This document shows, in pieces, positions 1 to 8,977 of a DNA stretch of 64,000 nucleotides; the stretch's first letter is position 1; every line of letters starts with the position of its first letter. The position numbers and the translations under genes are program-made. The notes under the pieces are model-generated. The model was not told the origin of the DNA. It did not search any database and was given only the letters and a program-made list of their open reading frames with translations. This DNA is from Nocardia sp. NBC_00416 (GTDB lineage: Bacteria; Actinomycetota; Actinomycetes; Mycobacteriales; Mycobacteriaceae), in the NCBI RefSeq assembly GCF_036032445.1, contig NZ_CP107932.1:3970501-4034500 (forward strand). The letters are read 5' to 3'.

Positions 1-1313
1 GGCAGATCGAGTTCGGCGACGGTCGCGTCCGGATCGGCACGCAGGAAACCGGCGAGGTAGGCGACGAATCCGCGGTGGTACCAGGCGAGCGTCGCGGCAC
101 TGTAGCGGGCGGGGTTTCCCTGGAAATCGATCGTGATGGTGCTTGCGTCGGGACCCAGCTGGTATCCGTTGACCAACAGGTCCTCCACCGGGCCCGAGGA
201 GAGCAGTCGCGCGCTCCCGGTCAGCGGGCCCAGCCGCAGTGGTTCCACGAAGCCGAGCACATTGATCACCGGCCCGAATCCGCCGCGCACCACCCGCCCG
301 CCGCTGCGGTCGCGCTGGATGTCCTCGTACGGGTAACGCTGGTGACGCAGCGCACCGAGCACTCGGCCGCGCACCTGGGCGAGCGCGGCGCCGACCGTCC
401 CCTGGGCGATGCCGGTCAGCCGCAGCGGCACCACATTCGCGACCGAGCCCGCCGACCGGCGCAGGACCGCCGTAGTGCGGGCCGGGAGGGGCAGGGCCAG
501 TATCGGGTCGTCGTTCCCGGTCCACCGGGCGAGGTAGCAGGCGAACGCCGCGATCACCAGTTCACCGAAGGTGGCGCCGTGACGCGTCCGGGCCGGTGCG
601 ACCGTTGCCGCCGTCTCGGGTTCCAATACCGCCGATACCCGATGCGGCCGGGCCCGGGGCGCACCTGGATGGCCCGCCAAACCCACCGGTTCGGCCGCCC
701 CGGACAGCTCCGCCAGCCAATAATCCCGGTCCGTGGCGGCCCGGGACGACTGCTGATAGTCACGTTCGGCGGCCAGCAGGCCGGCCGTATCGAGCGCGCC
801 CGGCTCGCCCACCGCGGCCCCGGTGACCGCCGCCCGGTAGAGCTCTCCGGTGCGGCGCAGCAACGCGACCGCGCCCGCACCGTCGAGGACCAGGTGATGG
901 CTGCGCAGATACAGCAGGTGCCGTTCGACGGCTACCCGGTACAGGGTCGCGACGGTGAGTTCGTCGGTGAGTGGGTCGAGCGGGGTGAGATGGTCGCGTT
1001 CCATCAGTGCCAGCGCTTCGGGCACCGGATCCGGGTGCGCGGTGAGATCGCGGACCGCCATCTCGAACCGTGCCCGCGGGTTCACCCGCTGCCGTGGCCC
1101 GCCGTCCACCCAGCACAACCGCACACAGGGTGATTCGAGTTCCCGGGCGGCGCGCGTCCCGCAATCACGGATCGACTCGAAGTCGAGCGGGCCGGACAGA
1201 TCGAGGTACATCGCTACCGTGTTCGGCATATCGGGCTGCAATTGCTGCGCGACCCACCACCGCAACTGCGCCGCCGATAGCGGAGCACCCGTTTCCGATT
1301 CCTGGTGTGTCAA
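1..1313 (-). CDS. Non-ribosomal peptide synthetase, N-terminal condensation domain (partial)
   Basis: The 5' part of a minus-strand gene that leaves the window at base 1. The reading frame stays open for about 437 codons and shows one complete condensation domain: a start-of-domain motif LSAAQLRWW near residue 10, the active-site motif HHLVLDG near residues 139-145, and an end-of-domain motif DFQGNPARYS near residue 400. The edge falls almost exactly where the C domain ends, so an adenylation domain probably follows outside. C domains form peptide bonds between carrier-bound amino acids. An AGGAGG motif lies 10 bases before a TTG (1313) and only 1 base before an in-frame GTG (1322); the TTG is preferred on spacing. 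A C domain at the very N-terminus suggests an enzyme that accepts a chain from another synthetase. The product cannot be named from this fragment. Confidence 0.85.
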   Translation of the reverse strand, partial: MTHQESETGAPLSAAQLRWWVAQQLQPDMPNTVAMYLDLSGPLDFESIRDCGTRAARELESPCVRLCWVDGGPRQRVNPRARFEMAVRDLTAHPDPVPEALALMERDHLTPLDPLTDELTVATLYRVAVERHLLYLRSHHLVLDGAGAVALLRRTGELYRAAVTGAAVGEPGALDTAGLLAAERDYQQSSRAATDRDYWLAELSGAAEPVGLAGHPGAPRARPHRVSAVLEPETAATVAPARTRHGATFGELVIAAFACYLARWTGNDDPILALPLPARTTAVLRRSAGSVANVVPLRLTGIAQGTVGAALAQVRGRVLGALRHQRYPYEDIQRDRSGGRVVRGGFGPVINVLGFVEPLRLGPLTGSARLLSSGPVEDLLVNGYQLGPDASTITIDFQGNPARYSAATLAWYHRGFVAYLAGFLRADPDATVAELDL

Positions 1314-1890
1314 CCCGACCACGCCTCCTGCGTTGTCCGGTCGAGCCCGGCACGAGTGCGAGACGCGCCGACTATCCTCGCGCGCCCGCCGACTGACCGG
1401 TCCGGCCGCTACGACTACCTGCGCAAACACCTCCCGGCGAACACTACGCCTCGGGGTCGGGATGCACTACCTCGCTCGAGGAACGAGATACGGCGGTAAC
1501 GGGTCGTGCGGCAGTGCGGCCTCCAGGTCTCGAACCGCTCCCCTGATCCCTGCCGAAATCACTGGTGCGCCGTCTCGACTCGGCCCAGCAGAGGGGTACT
1601 TTTTCGCCCGCTCGTCGTCGACGACAGCGGAACCGCACAGGTGCACGCGGCAGGGATTGGACCGCCGATGGGGACAGCCCGTTTCTGCTGCACCGTGGCG
1701 GCCGGCGCTCGGCATGGTCACGCCTTCCACCCGAATCGTTACGGCCGCTACGCGTGGAATAACGGCGGTCGGCTGTGCGCCGGCCACGACACGTCACCGG
1801 ATTTCGCGCGATCGGCACGATGCCCGCACGATCCGCGCACAGGTCCCCGCAGGCACCTCCGAGCTACCTCCGCCCGACACCTCGCGGCGA
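1314..1890. other. Intergenic gap, nothing recognised
   Basis: About 570 bases between the NRPS start and the stop of the chelatase-like gene, both on the minus strand, so this holds the NRPS promoter. I saw no IdeR-type iron box, no clear terminator and no open frame with convincing composition. The short frames present are arginine- and proline-rich in the way of non-coding high-GC DNA. Confidence 0.4.
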
Positions 1891-2796
1891 TCAGCGCACC
1901 TGTTCCCCGGCGAGATCCCGGGCGGCGGCCCGATAGCGGTCCGCGATCAGCCGGACCACGGCCGGGTGTACGCCGATCGGTTCGGCGACCCCGGTAGCGC
2001 CCGCCTGGTGCAAACGTTCCTGGAACAGGCCGTGTGCCAGGAGATAGGACGCGATGAACACCCGCTGCCGACCGGCGGCGCGCAATTGCGCGACCACCTC
2101 CGGCACGCGCGGGGCGCCCGTGGCCACATAGGCGGTGCGCACCGGTGTCGCGAGTCGCTCGGCGAGCATCGCGGCCGCGCGGCGCACATCGGCGCGCGCC
2201 CGGACGTCGGAGGAGCCGGCGGCCGCGAACACCACGGCGTCTCCCGGCCGCCAACCCGCCGCACGCAACCGGACCGCCATGATCCGGGCCAGCGCGGGAT
2301 CGGGTCCCATTGCCGGAGTGACGGTTACGGCGGGGTGCAGGCTGTCTCCGACCTCGCGCGGGACATCCTGGTAGACGTGGTAGCCGGAAGCCAGAAAGGC
2401 GGGAACGACCACGGCGGGAACAGTTTCCGCCGTTTCCCTCGTGTCAGCGACGAGATCCCGCAGCACCTCCGACGGCGAGGGGCCGAGCACGTCGACGAAC
2501 GCGGTGCGCACGGCTGGCACGCCGGACACTCCGGGACCGTCGACGCGTTCCGATGCTTCGATCGGGTCCGGAACGCAACCGCACAGCGCGTGGGTTCGCA
2601 CGCCGGACAGTATCGCCGACCGGCCGTCCCGCCCGGCCGGACCTGTGGCGACCGTATCGGCGCAGCCGCCCCGGCGGTGTCGCCGTTCGAGTTCCCGCCC
2701 GACCACCTCGGCCAAACCCGCGATCATCTCGACGCCCCGGCCGCTGCGGGTGCCGTGCGCCACCAGTATCAGCGCGGGCGTCACCGGAGACCTCAC
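1891..2796 (-). CDS. Sirohydrochlorin chelatase-like protein (CbiX/SirB family, two lobes)
   Basis: A protein of 301 residues with two CbiX-like halves. The first half begins LILVAHGTRSGRG and carries a second conserved His in SGYHVYQDVP. The second half begins VVFAAAGSSD, so the usual first His is replaced, but LLAHGLFQ keeps a His. The family inserts Fe2+ (or Co2+) into sirohydrochlorin; iron insertion gives siroheme, the cofactor of NirB encoded three genes upstream. The start is a GTG whose bases overlap the stop of the preceding hemD-like gene (GTGA), which indicates translational coupling. Neighbours nirB-nirD-hemD-like support a role in siroheme supply. A similar pair (Rv0259c-Rv0260c) sits beside narK3 in M. 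tuberculosis, from memory. Which metal is inserted cannot be read from the sequence. Confidence 0.8.
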   Translation of the reverse strand: MRSPVTPALILVAHGTRSGRGVEMIAGLAEVVGRELERRHRRGGCADTVATGPAGRDGRSAILSGVRTHALCGCVPDPIEASERVDGPGVSGVPAVRTAFVDVLGPSPSEVLRDLVADTRETAETVPAVVVPAFLASGYHVYQDVPREVGDSLHPAVTVTPAMGPDPALARIMAVRLRAAGWRPGDAVVFAAAGSSDVRARADVRRAAAMLAERLATPVRTAYVATGAPRVPEVVAQLRAAGRQRVFIASYLLAHGLFQERLHQAGATGVAEPIGVHPAVVRLIADRYRAAARDLAGEQVR

Positions 2797-4013
2797 CCCG
2801 GCACCACCGTGCGGACATAGCGGGCGTTGTGCGCCGGGGCCGCGGGCAGGGACGCCGTCGGCTCGCCGTCGTCGTTGCATTCGGCGGGATCCATCGCCAG
2901 CCGGTATCCGCGTTTGACCACGGTCTGAATCGCTTTCGGGGTGCCCAGCCCCGCACGCAGCCGCGCGATCGCCGTCTCCACCGCGTGGGTATCGTCACCA
3001 CCGCCCGGCAGCGCCGCCAGCAGCGCCTCCCGGGACACCACCCGGCCGGGCTGCCGCGCCAGCGACCGCATCAGCGCCATCGGGGCCGGAGCCAGCTGTT
3101 TCACCGTGCCGTCCACCACCACGCACGCACCGCGCACGCTGATGGTGTGCCCGGCCGCGTTGATCCGGCCGGCGCGGCGCGGAAGTTCCTCGGCGACATG
3201 CCGGGCCAGCGCCCCGAGACGCGCCCGGCCGGGCATCGTGGTCGGCACGCCGAGCTCCTCGAGCGGGGCCGCGGTGATCGGTCCGACACAGGCGGCCGGC
3301 ACCCGGCCGCGCAGCGCGTGCAGCACGCCCTCGAGCAGCCCGGTTTCCTTGGCGCGCATCAGCATCGACGCGACGGCCGGCGCGCTGGTGAAGGTCACGC
3401 AATCGATCGCGGAGGTCACGATGGCCTCGATCAGCTGATCCATGGGGCCGCGGTCGGCGGGCGGCTCCCACCGGTACACCGGTACCGGCACCACATCGGC
3501 GCCCGCGCAGCGCAGCACCTCACAGAAATCGGGAATCGGTTCCCACTCGGTGGTGGCGCCGTGCAACTGCACCGCGATTCGCACACCTTCGACACCCTCG
3601 GCGAGCAGATGGTCCAGGACCTCGGCCGATGATTCGGAGACCGGCGACCATTCCTCGCGCAATTCGGCGGCCCGGATCGCGCCCTTGGCTTTGGGACCGC
3701 GCGCCAGCATCCGGGTCCCGCCCAGCGTCACGCGCAGTTGTTCGGCCAGACCCCAGCCCTCGGCCGCCTCCATCCAGCCGCGGAAACCGATTCCGGTGGT
3801 GGCGACGGTGATCTGCGGCGGGTCGGCGACCAGCTCGCTGGTCACCCGCTCGAGTTCGGTGTCGTCGGCCAGCGGGATGATCCGGATGGCCGGCGCGGAC
3901 ACGATCGACGCGCCCCGGCGAGTGAGCAGGGTGGCGAATTCCTCGGCACGCCGGGCCGCGGTGATCCCCACCGTGAAACCCGCCAGCGATGCGCTCGTAT
4001 CCGGAACTGTCAT
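2793..4013 (-). CDS. Uroporphyrinogen-III synthase fused to a C-terminal winged-helix DNA-binding domain
   Basis: A protein of 406 residues. Residues 1-260 form a HemD domain (starts FTVGITAARRAEEF; later VTFTSAPAV and ACVGPITAAPLEELG), which cyclises hydroxymethylbilane to uroporphyrinogen III, the branch point to siroheme. Residues about 285-370 match the OmpR-type Trans_reg_C fold (ISVRGACVVVDG, PGRVVSREALLAAL, TVVKRGYRLA). The enzyme and a DNA-binding domain are thus in one chain. This fusion is known in actinobacteria next to nitrite reductase. The ATG start overlaps the nirD stop (ATGA) and the stop overlaps the start of the chelatase-like gene, so nirD, this gene and the next are probably translated together. 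An autoregulatory or tetrapyrrole-sensing role is inference. Confidence 0.85.
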   Translation of the reverse strand: MTVPDTSASLAGFTVGITAARRAEEFATLLTRRGASIVSAPAIRIIPLADDTELERVTSELVADPPQITVATTGIGFRGWMEAAEGWGLAEQLRVTLGGTRMLARGPKAKGAIRAAELREEWSPVSESSAEVLDHLLAEGVEGVRIAVQLHGATTEWEPIPDFCEVLRCAGADVVPVPVYRWEPPADRGPMDQLIEAIVTSAIDCVTFTSAPAVASMLMRAKETGLLEGVLHALRGRVPAACVGPITAAPLEELGVPTTMPGRARLGALARHVAEELPRRAGRINAAGHTISVRGACVVVDGTVKQLAPAPMALMRSLARQPGRVVSREALLAALPGGGDDTHAVETAIARLRAGLGTPKAIQTVVKRGYRLAMDPAECNDDGEPTASLPAAPAHNARYVRTVVPG

Positions 4014-4411
4014 GCGCCGGGACCGTTCATGGCCACGGCGACGGGCCGGACCGAGATCGACACCTGCCCGTCGTCCACCCGCACGGCGTACACCGGCAGG
4101 CCCTTCGACTCGTCGTCCAGACACCGCCCGTCCAGCAGCGAGAACGCCTGCTTCAGCAGCGGCGACGCCACCACCGGCTCACCGCCCCGATCACCGACGA
4201 TGCCGCGTGACATCACCGCCGCACGGCCGAACGGGTCGATATTGCCGACCGCGTACAGCGTGCCCTCGGGCAGCAGGAACAGGGCCGCTTGGGCGCCGCC
4301 GGGCAGCAATACCGCCACGCCCCGACCGGGGATGAGGTGGTCGAGCGCGCATGCCCGCGTCCACCCGGTGGTAGTAGCCGGAACAACGGCCGGGCTATCG
4401 ATAATGGTCAT
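4010..4411 (-). CDS. nirD: Assimilatory nitrite reductase small subunit NirD
   Basis: A protein of 133 residues with the NirD Rieske-like fold: LLPEGTLYAVGNIDPFGRA, followed by RGIVGD and VVASPLLKQAFSL, ending in VRPVAVAMNG. In this subfamily the Rieske cluster ligands are absent, and none are seen here. It forms the small subunit of NADH-dependent nitrite reductase with NirB, reducing nitrite to ammonium in the cytoplasm. The ATG at 4411 is preceded by GAAGGAGG at good spacing, so an upstream in-frame ATG was not used. It lies 253 bases downstream of nirB, separated by a duplicated element, and overlaps the hemD-like gene by 4 bases. Confidence 0.92.
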   Translation of the reverse strand: MTIIDSPAVVPATTTGWTRACALDHLIPGRGVAVLLPGGAQAALFLLPEGTLYAVGNIDPFGRAAVMSRGIVGDRGGEPVVASPLLKQAFSLLDGRCLDDESKGLPVYAVRVDDGQVSISVRPVAVAMNGPGA

Positions 4412-4567
4412 CGTCGAGCCTCCTTCGAAGCTGGAACATACGGTCCACGGAGGCCGCAGCGAAGGCGGAGGTATCGCATCATCGGTATTCCCCTCCATGC
4501 GCCGTTACCCATTGGTACCGGCGTCCTGTTTCCTGACGGTTAAGCCGTCATTTCCCACTGGTAGCGG

Positions 4568-4702
4568 CCTGCCCGCCACGCCCTACGTGGTTACGCTCCG
4601 CTGCCTCCTCCGGGCACACCGGGCAGGCTGTGCCCACGCGACCTGCCCGCCACGCCCTACGTGGTTACACTCCGCTGCCTCCTCCGGGCACACCGGGCAG
4701 GC
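4568..4702. repeat. Tandem duplication of a 61-bp unit at the nirB 3' end
   Basis: Two copies, 4568-4628 and 4642-4702, differ at a single base (G or A in GGTTAC-GCTCC / GGTTAC-ACTCC). The period is 74 bases. Each copy is bounded by inverted arms, GCCTGCCCG / CGGGCAGGC in the first (8 bp in the second), and holds an inner dyad CCACG-N5-CGTGG. The second copy contains the last codons and the TAA stop of nirB; the first is a non-coding copy between nirB and nirD. The period is not a multiple of three, so it does not extend the protein. The design resembles a small REP-like or palindromic element. Confidence 0.85.
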
Positions 4703-7193
4703 CGAGCAGGACCGGTACCTTGCGTTCGCCGCTCTCGTCGAACGCGATGGTCGGATCGGCCTCGGCCGGGGCGTTGACGAAGGACACGAAACGCGACAGC
4801 TTCTCCTCGTCGTCGAGGACCGCCGCCCATTCGTCGCGGTAGCCGGCCACATGGTCGGCCATCGCCCGCTCCAGATCGGCGGCGATGCCGAGGCTGTCCG
4901 CGCACACCACCTCGCGCACGTAGTCGATACCGAGGTCTTCCTGCCACGGCGCGGTGCGCTGCAGGCGGTCCGCGGTGCGGATATAGAACATCAGGTAGCG
5001 GTCGATGTAGGCGATCAGTGTTTCGTCGTCCAGATCTCCCGCCAGCAGCACCGCGTGCTTGGGGGCGAGGCCGCCGTTACCGCCCACGTACAGGTTCCAC
5101 CCGTGCTCGGTGGCGATGACGCCCACATCTTTGCCGCGGGCCTCGGCGCATTCGCGGGCACAACCCGACACCGCCAGCTTCAGTTTGTGCGGCGACCGCA
5201 GTCCACGGTAGCGCTTCTCCAGCAGGACGGCCATGCCGACCGAATCCTGCTGGCCGTACCGGCACCAGGTCGAGCCGACACAGCTCTTGACGGTGCGCAG
5301 CGATTTACCGTAGGCATGGCCGGATTCCATTCCGGCGTCCACCAGTCGCTTCCAGATGAGCGGCAATTGTTCGACCCGGGCTCCGAACAGATCGATCCGC
5401 TGCCCACCGGTGATCTTGGTGTAGAGGCCGAACTCCTTGGCGACCTCACCGATCACGATCAGCTGTTCGGGCGTCACCTCGCCGCCGGGCATCCGCGGCA
5501 CCACCGAGTAGGTGCCGTTCTTCTGCAGATTCGCCAGGAAGTGGTCGTTGGTGTCCTGTAGCGCGGCCTGCTCGCCTTCCAGGATGTGGTCGCTGGAGGT
5601 GGACGCGAGGATCGAGGCCACGGTCGGCTTGCAGATATCGCAGCCGGTGCCGCGGCCGTGCCGGGCGATGAGGTCGGAGAACGTGCGGATACCGGTGGCC
5701 TGCACGATCTGGAACAGCTCGGCCCGGGACTGCTCGAAGTGTTCGCACAGCGCTGTGGACATCTCGACGCCGGACTGCTCCAGCACCTTCTTGATCATCG
5801 GCACACAGCCGCCGCAGGAGGTGCCGGCCTTGGTGCAGGCCTTGATGGCCGGGATATCGCACGCGCCCTCGGCGATGGCGCCGCAGATGGCGCCCTTGCT
5901 CACATCGTTGCAGGAGCAGATCTGCGCCTCGTCGGGCAGCGCGTCGGCGCCCAGTTCCGCACCGGCCGGGGAGATCAACGCGGCCGGTTCGGCCGGTAGC
6001 GGCCGGCCGACCAGCGGTCGTAGCGCGGCGTACTGGGTGGCGTCGCCGACCAGGATGCCGCCGAGCAGGGTCTGCGCGTCGTCGGAGATCACCAGTTTCG
6101 CGTAGGTGCCCCGGGCGGCGTCGTGCAGGACGACCGACAGCGCGCCCTCCGTGACGCCGTGCGCGTCGCCGAAGCTGGCCACATCCACCCCGAGCAGTTT
6201 CAACTTGGTGGACATATCGGCGCCGGGGAACTCGCCGGCGCCGCCCAGCAGCCGGTCGGCCACGATCTCGGCGGTGCTGTAGCCGGGCGCCACCAGGCCG
6301 TAGCAGACGCCTTCGATCGCGGCGCATTCGCCGATGGCGTAGATATTCGGATCGGAGGTGGCCAGGCCCAGGTCGGTGATCACACCACCGCGCGGGCCGA
6401 CGTCGAGTCCGGCGTCGCGGGCGATCTGGTCGCGCGGACGGACACCGGCGGAGAACACCACCAGTGCCGCCTCGATCACGCTGTCGTCGGACAGCGTGAT
6501 CCGCAGCCGCTCGGCCGGAGCGGCCGCCGCGGCGCGTTCGATCCCGGCGGTGCCCACACCGGTGTGCACCAGCAACCCCAGATCGGTGACCAGTTTCTCC
6601 AGGATCGCGCCGCCGCCCTCGTCGACCTGGGCCGGCATCAGGCGGTCGTTGTACTCCACGACGTGCGGGGTGAGCCCGAGCAGGCGCAGCGCGTTGGCCG
6701 CTTCCAGTCCGAGCAGGCCGCCGCCCACGACCACACCGTGCGCGCCCGGCCCGGCCGCATCGGCCGCGGCCTTGATGCCGTCGAGGTCCTCGACGGTGCG
6801 GTAGACGAAACACTCCGGGTGTTCGTGCCCCGGCACGGGCGGCACGAACGGATAGGAACCGGTCGCCAGTACGAGGGCGTCGTAGTCGAGCACCTCGCCG
6901 GCGGTGGTGGTCACCTTCTGGGCGTCCTTGTCGACGGCTTCCGCGCGCTGACCCAGGCGCAGATCCACCAGGTCGTCGCCGGCGTACTCGTTACCCGGCA
7001 GCGACAGCGAGGCGGGATCCCAGCTACCGATGTAGGCGGACAGGCCCACCCGGTCGTAGGCGGCCAGCTTCTCCTCGCCGAGCACGACGACCTGCCACTG
7101 TCCCGAATCGTCGCGTGCGCGGAGGGCCTCGACGAACCGGTGCCCGACCATGCCGTGACCGGCGACGACGACTTTTTTGCGCTGTGCGTTCAT
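4665..7193 (-). CDS. nirB: Assimilatory nitrite reductase (NADH) large subunit NirB
   Basis: A protein of 842 residues, the usual length for NirB. In order: an FAD-binding fold (VVVAGHGMVGHRF at the N-terminus), an NAD-binding fold (GVVVGGGLLGLEAANAL near 155), a BFD-like [2Fe-2S] region with CSCND near 425 and CGGC near 460, the sulfite/nitrite reductase ferredoxin-like half domain, and the siroheme/[4Fe-4S] domain with Cys pairs in CVGSTWC (about 638-644) and SGCAREC (about 677-682). It takes electrons from NADH to reduce nitrite to ammonium. The ATG has GGAGG five bases upstream. Downstream come nirD and two siroheme-related genes; 24 bases upstream ends narK, so transporter and reductase are probably one transcript. 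Confidence 0.95.
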   Translation of the reverse strand: MNAQRKKVVVAGHGMVGHRFVEALRARDDSGQWQVVVLGEEKLAAYDRVGLSAYIGSWDPASLSLPGNEYAGDDLVDLRLGQRAEAVDKDAQKVTTTAGEVLDYDALVLATGSYPFVPPVPGHEHPECFVYRTVEDLDGIKAAADAAGPGAHGVVVGGGLLGLEAANALRLLGLTPHVVEYNDRLMPAQVDEGGGAILEKLVTDLGLLVHTGVGTAGIERAAAAAPAERLRITLSDDSVIEAALVVFSAGVRPRDQIARDAGLDVGPRGGVITDLGLATSDPNIYAIGECAAIEGVCYGLVAPGYSTAEIVADRLLGGAGEFPGADMSTKLKLLGVDVASFGDAHGVTEGALSVVLHDAARGTYAKLVISDDAQTLLGGILVGDATQYAALRPLVGRPLPAEPAALISPAGAELGADALPDEAQICSCNDVSKGAICGAIAEGACDIPAIKACTKAGTSCGGCVPMIKKVLEQSGVEMSTALCEHFEQSRAELFQIVQATGIRTFSDLIARHGRGTGCDICKPTVASILASTSSDHILEGEQAALQDTNDHFLANLQKNGTYSVVPRMPGGEVTPEQLIVIGEVAKEFGLYTKITGGQRIDLFGARVEQLPLIWKRLVDAGMESGHAYGKSLRTVKSCVGSTWCRYGQQDSVGMAVLLEKRYRGLRSPHKLKLAVSGCARECAEARGKDVGVIATEHGWNLYVGGNGGLAPKHAVLLAGDLDDETLIAYIDRYLMFYIRTADRLQRTAPWQEDLGIDYVREVVCADSLGIAADLERAMADHVAGYRDEWAAVLDDEEKLSRFVSFVNAPAEADPTIAFDESGERKVPVLLGLPGVPGGGSGV

Positions 7194-7217
7194 GGTGTCC
7201 TCCGTGGGGGTCCGGTG

Positions 7218-8729
7218 TCAGCGGCTTGCCGACGGCCGGGCAGACCGGGATGCGGTGGGCCGGGCGGGGATACGGGAGCCGGATTCGGCCCGGCGGACCA
7301 GGGCCTCGGCTTCGGCGACCACCTCGCGGTCGCGGGCCGGGGCGCCGGGACGGCGCAGGAACACGGTCCAGGTGACCAGGGCGCAGGCGATATAGAACCC
7401 CATGAACACCCAGAAGGCGGTGGTCGCGGACTGGGTCGAGGAGTAGGACGACCGCAGGACCAGGTTGATACCGACGCCGCCCAGGGCGCCGACGGCGCCG
7501 ACGAAACCGATGAGCGCGCCCGAGGTGTTCTGCGCCCAGGCGGCGCGATCGGCGGGGCGCGCGTCCAGGCCGCGGGATTTCGCGTCGAAAACCGACGGGA
7601 TGATCTTGGTGACCGAGCCGTTGCCCAGGCCGGACAGGATGAACAGGGCGACGAACCCGGCGACCAGGGTCACCAGCACCCCGCCCGAGGCGCCGGTGCT
7701 CGAACCGTCGGCGACCGTCGAGGCCACCGCGACCAGCACGGCCGCGAGCATCATCGCCACGAAGGTCCACAGGGTCACCCGGCTGCCGCCGATCCGATCG
7801 GCGAGCTTGCCGCCGTAGGGGCGGGCGATCGAGCCGAGCAGCGGTCCGATGAACGCGATCTGGGCGGCGTGCAGAGCCGCGTGCGCCGCGGTCTCGCCGC
7901 CGGTCACGAAGCTGATCTGCAGGATCTGGCCGAAGGCGAAGCTGTACCCGATGAAGGAACCGAACGTGCCGATGTAGAGGAACGACACCGCCCAGGACTG
8001 CGGCACCTTCAATGCCGTGAGCATGTAGGACAGATCGGCCTTCTGGTTCGGCAGGTTGTCCATGAACAGGGCGGCCCCGAGTCCGGCCAGCACCACCAGC
8101 ACCAGGTAGGTCGCGCAGATGACCGAGGCGTACTGATCGCCGAGCGTGGCGATGACCAGCAGGCCGAACAGCTGGATGACGGGGACGCCGATATTGCCGC
8201 CGCCCGCGTTCATGCCCAGGGCCCAGCCCTTGAGCCGCTGCGGATAGAAAGCGTTGATGTTGGTCATCGAGGAGGCGAAGTTGCCGCCACCCAGACCGGC
8301 GAACGCCGCGACAACCAGATAGGTCGTATAGGAGGTGCCGGGCTGATTCACGAAGTAGAGGGTGAGCACGGCCGGAACCAGTAGCGCGGCGGCGCTGAAC
8401 ACCGTCCAGTTGCGGCCGCCGAACCGGGCGGTCGCGACCGTGTAGGGGATGCGCAGAATCGCGCCGACCAGGGTGGGCACGGCGACGAGGAAGAACTTGC
8501 CCGCCGCGTCGATCCCGTAGGTCTCGGTTGGCATGAACAGCACCATCACCGACCAGATGGACCAGATGGAGAATCCGATGTGCTCGGCGACGACCGACCA
8601 GATCAGATTGCGCGTGGCGATCTTCTTACCGCCGGCTGCCCAGGCCGCGGTGTCCTCGGCGTCCCAGCGTTCCAGCTTCGGCCGCCGGATCGACGCTGCG
8701 AAAGCGCGGCTTTCCGTCTGCGTGCTCAA
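7218..8729 (-). CDS. narK: Nitrate/nitrite transporter NarK (first copy)
   Basis: A protein of 503 residues in the NarK/NasA branch of the major facilitator superfamily. Landmarks are WSVVAEHIGFSIWSIWSV in TM1, the glycine-rich signature FAGLGGGNFASSM near TM5, and the second signature LSGLGNGSVTKIIP near TM11, with about 12 hydrophobic segments. It imports nitrate or exchanges nitrite in the cytoplasmic membrane. The start is TTG at 8729 with GGGAGG five bases upstream. The C-terminal 40 residues are Arg/Ala/Ser-rich and poorly conserved. It lies directly before nirB on the same strand. The upstream gap carries a GTTAAC-N6-TCAC motif (8856-8871) that also lies before the second narK. Confidence 0.92.
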   Translation of the reverse strand: MSTQTESRAFAASIRRPKLERWDAEDTAAWAAGGKKIATRNLIWSVVAEHIGFSIWSIWSVMVLFMPTETYGIDAAGKFFLVAVPTLVGAILRIPYTVATARFGGRNWTVFSAAALLVPAVLTLYFVNQPGTSYTTYLVVAAFAGLGGGNFASSMTNINAFYPQRLKGWALGMNAGGGNIGVPVIQLFGLLVIATLGDQYASVICATYLVLVVLAGLGAALFMDNLPNQKADLSYMLTALKVPQSWAVSFLYIGTFGSFIGYSFAFGQILQISFVTGGETAAHAALHAAQIAFIGPLLGSIARPYGGKLADRIGGSRVTLWTFVAMMLAAVLVAVASTVADGSSTGASGGVLVTLVAGFVALFILSGLGNGSVTKIIPSVFDAKSRGLDARPADRAAWAQNTSGALIGFVGAVGALGGVGINLVLRSSYSSTQSATTAFWVFMGFYIACALVTWTVFLRRPGAPARDREVVAEAEALVRRAESGSRIPARPTASRSARPSASR

Positions 8730-8855
8730 AAGGGCCTCCCAACGTGGTTCGACCCAACGTTAGGAAACGGGTATTGCGGCAATGCTGCCCAGAATGACCG
8801 TCGAATCAACGGTTTCTCACGCGGTTCGAGCCGGTCAGGTGAGAAGACCGCCGAT

Positions 8856-8872
8856 GTTAACTCGTTGTCACA
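8856..8872 (-). promoter_or_regulatory. Candidate nitrogen-regulator site upstream of narK
   Basis: The motif GTTAAC-N5-GTCAC lies 127 bases before the narK start. Read on the gene strand it is GTGAC-N6-TTAAC, which resembles half of an actinobacterial GlnR box (GTnAC-N6-GnAAC). A matching motif (GTTAAC-N6-TCAC at 10989-11004) precedes the other narK. The shared spacing is seen; the GlnR assignment is inference. Confidence 0.4.
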
Positions 8873-8977
8873 TCAGCGTTTCCGTCGATCACGAAGTGCC
8901 CATTTTCGCCGCCGGCCGCGGTGAGGGCTCGGTCCGATGATGACCCGCGTCACTGCCGGCCGCAACTCGGGCGGGCT

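Noticed and set aside
1444..1818. Minus-strand frame of 124 codons in the gap after the NRPS start
   Set aside because: Arg-rich, no ribosome-binding site, no similarity; typical of non-coding high-GC DNA.
1323..1890. IdeR-type iron box for a siderophore NRPS
   Set aside because: I looked for the TTAGG...CCTAA pattern and did not find it, so no siderophore claim is made.
955..2820. Open frame of 621 codons on the plus strand over the NRPS and chelatase genes
   Set aside because: Composition is Arg/Pro/Ser/His-rich and it covers two genes with clear motifs on the minus strand.
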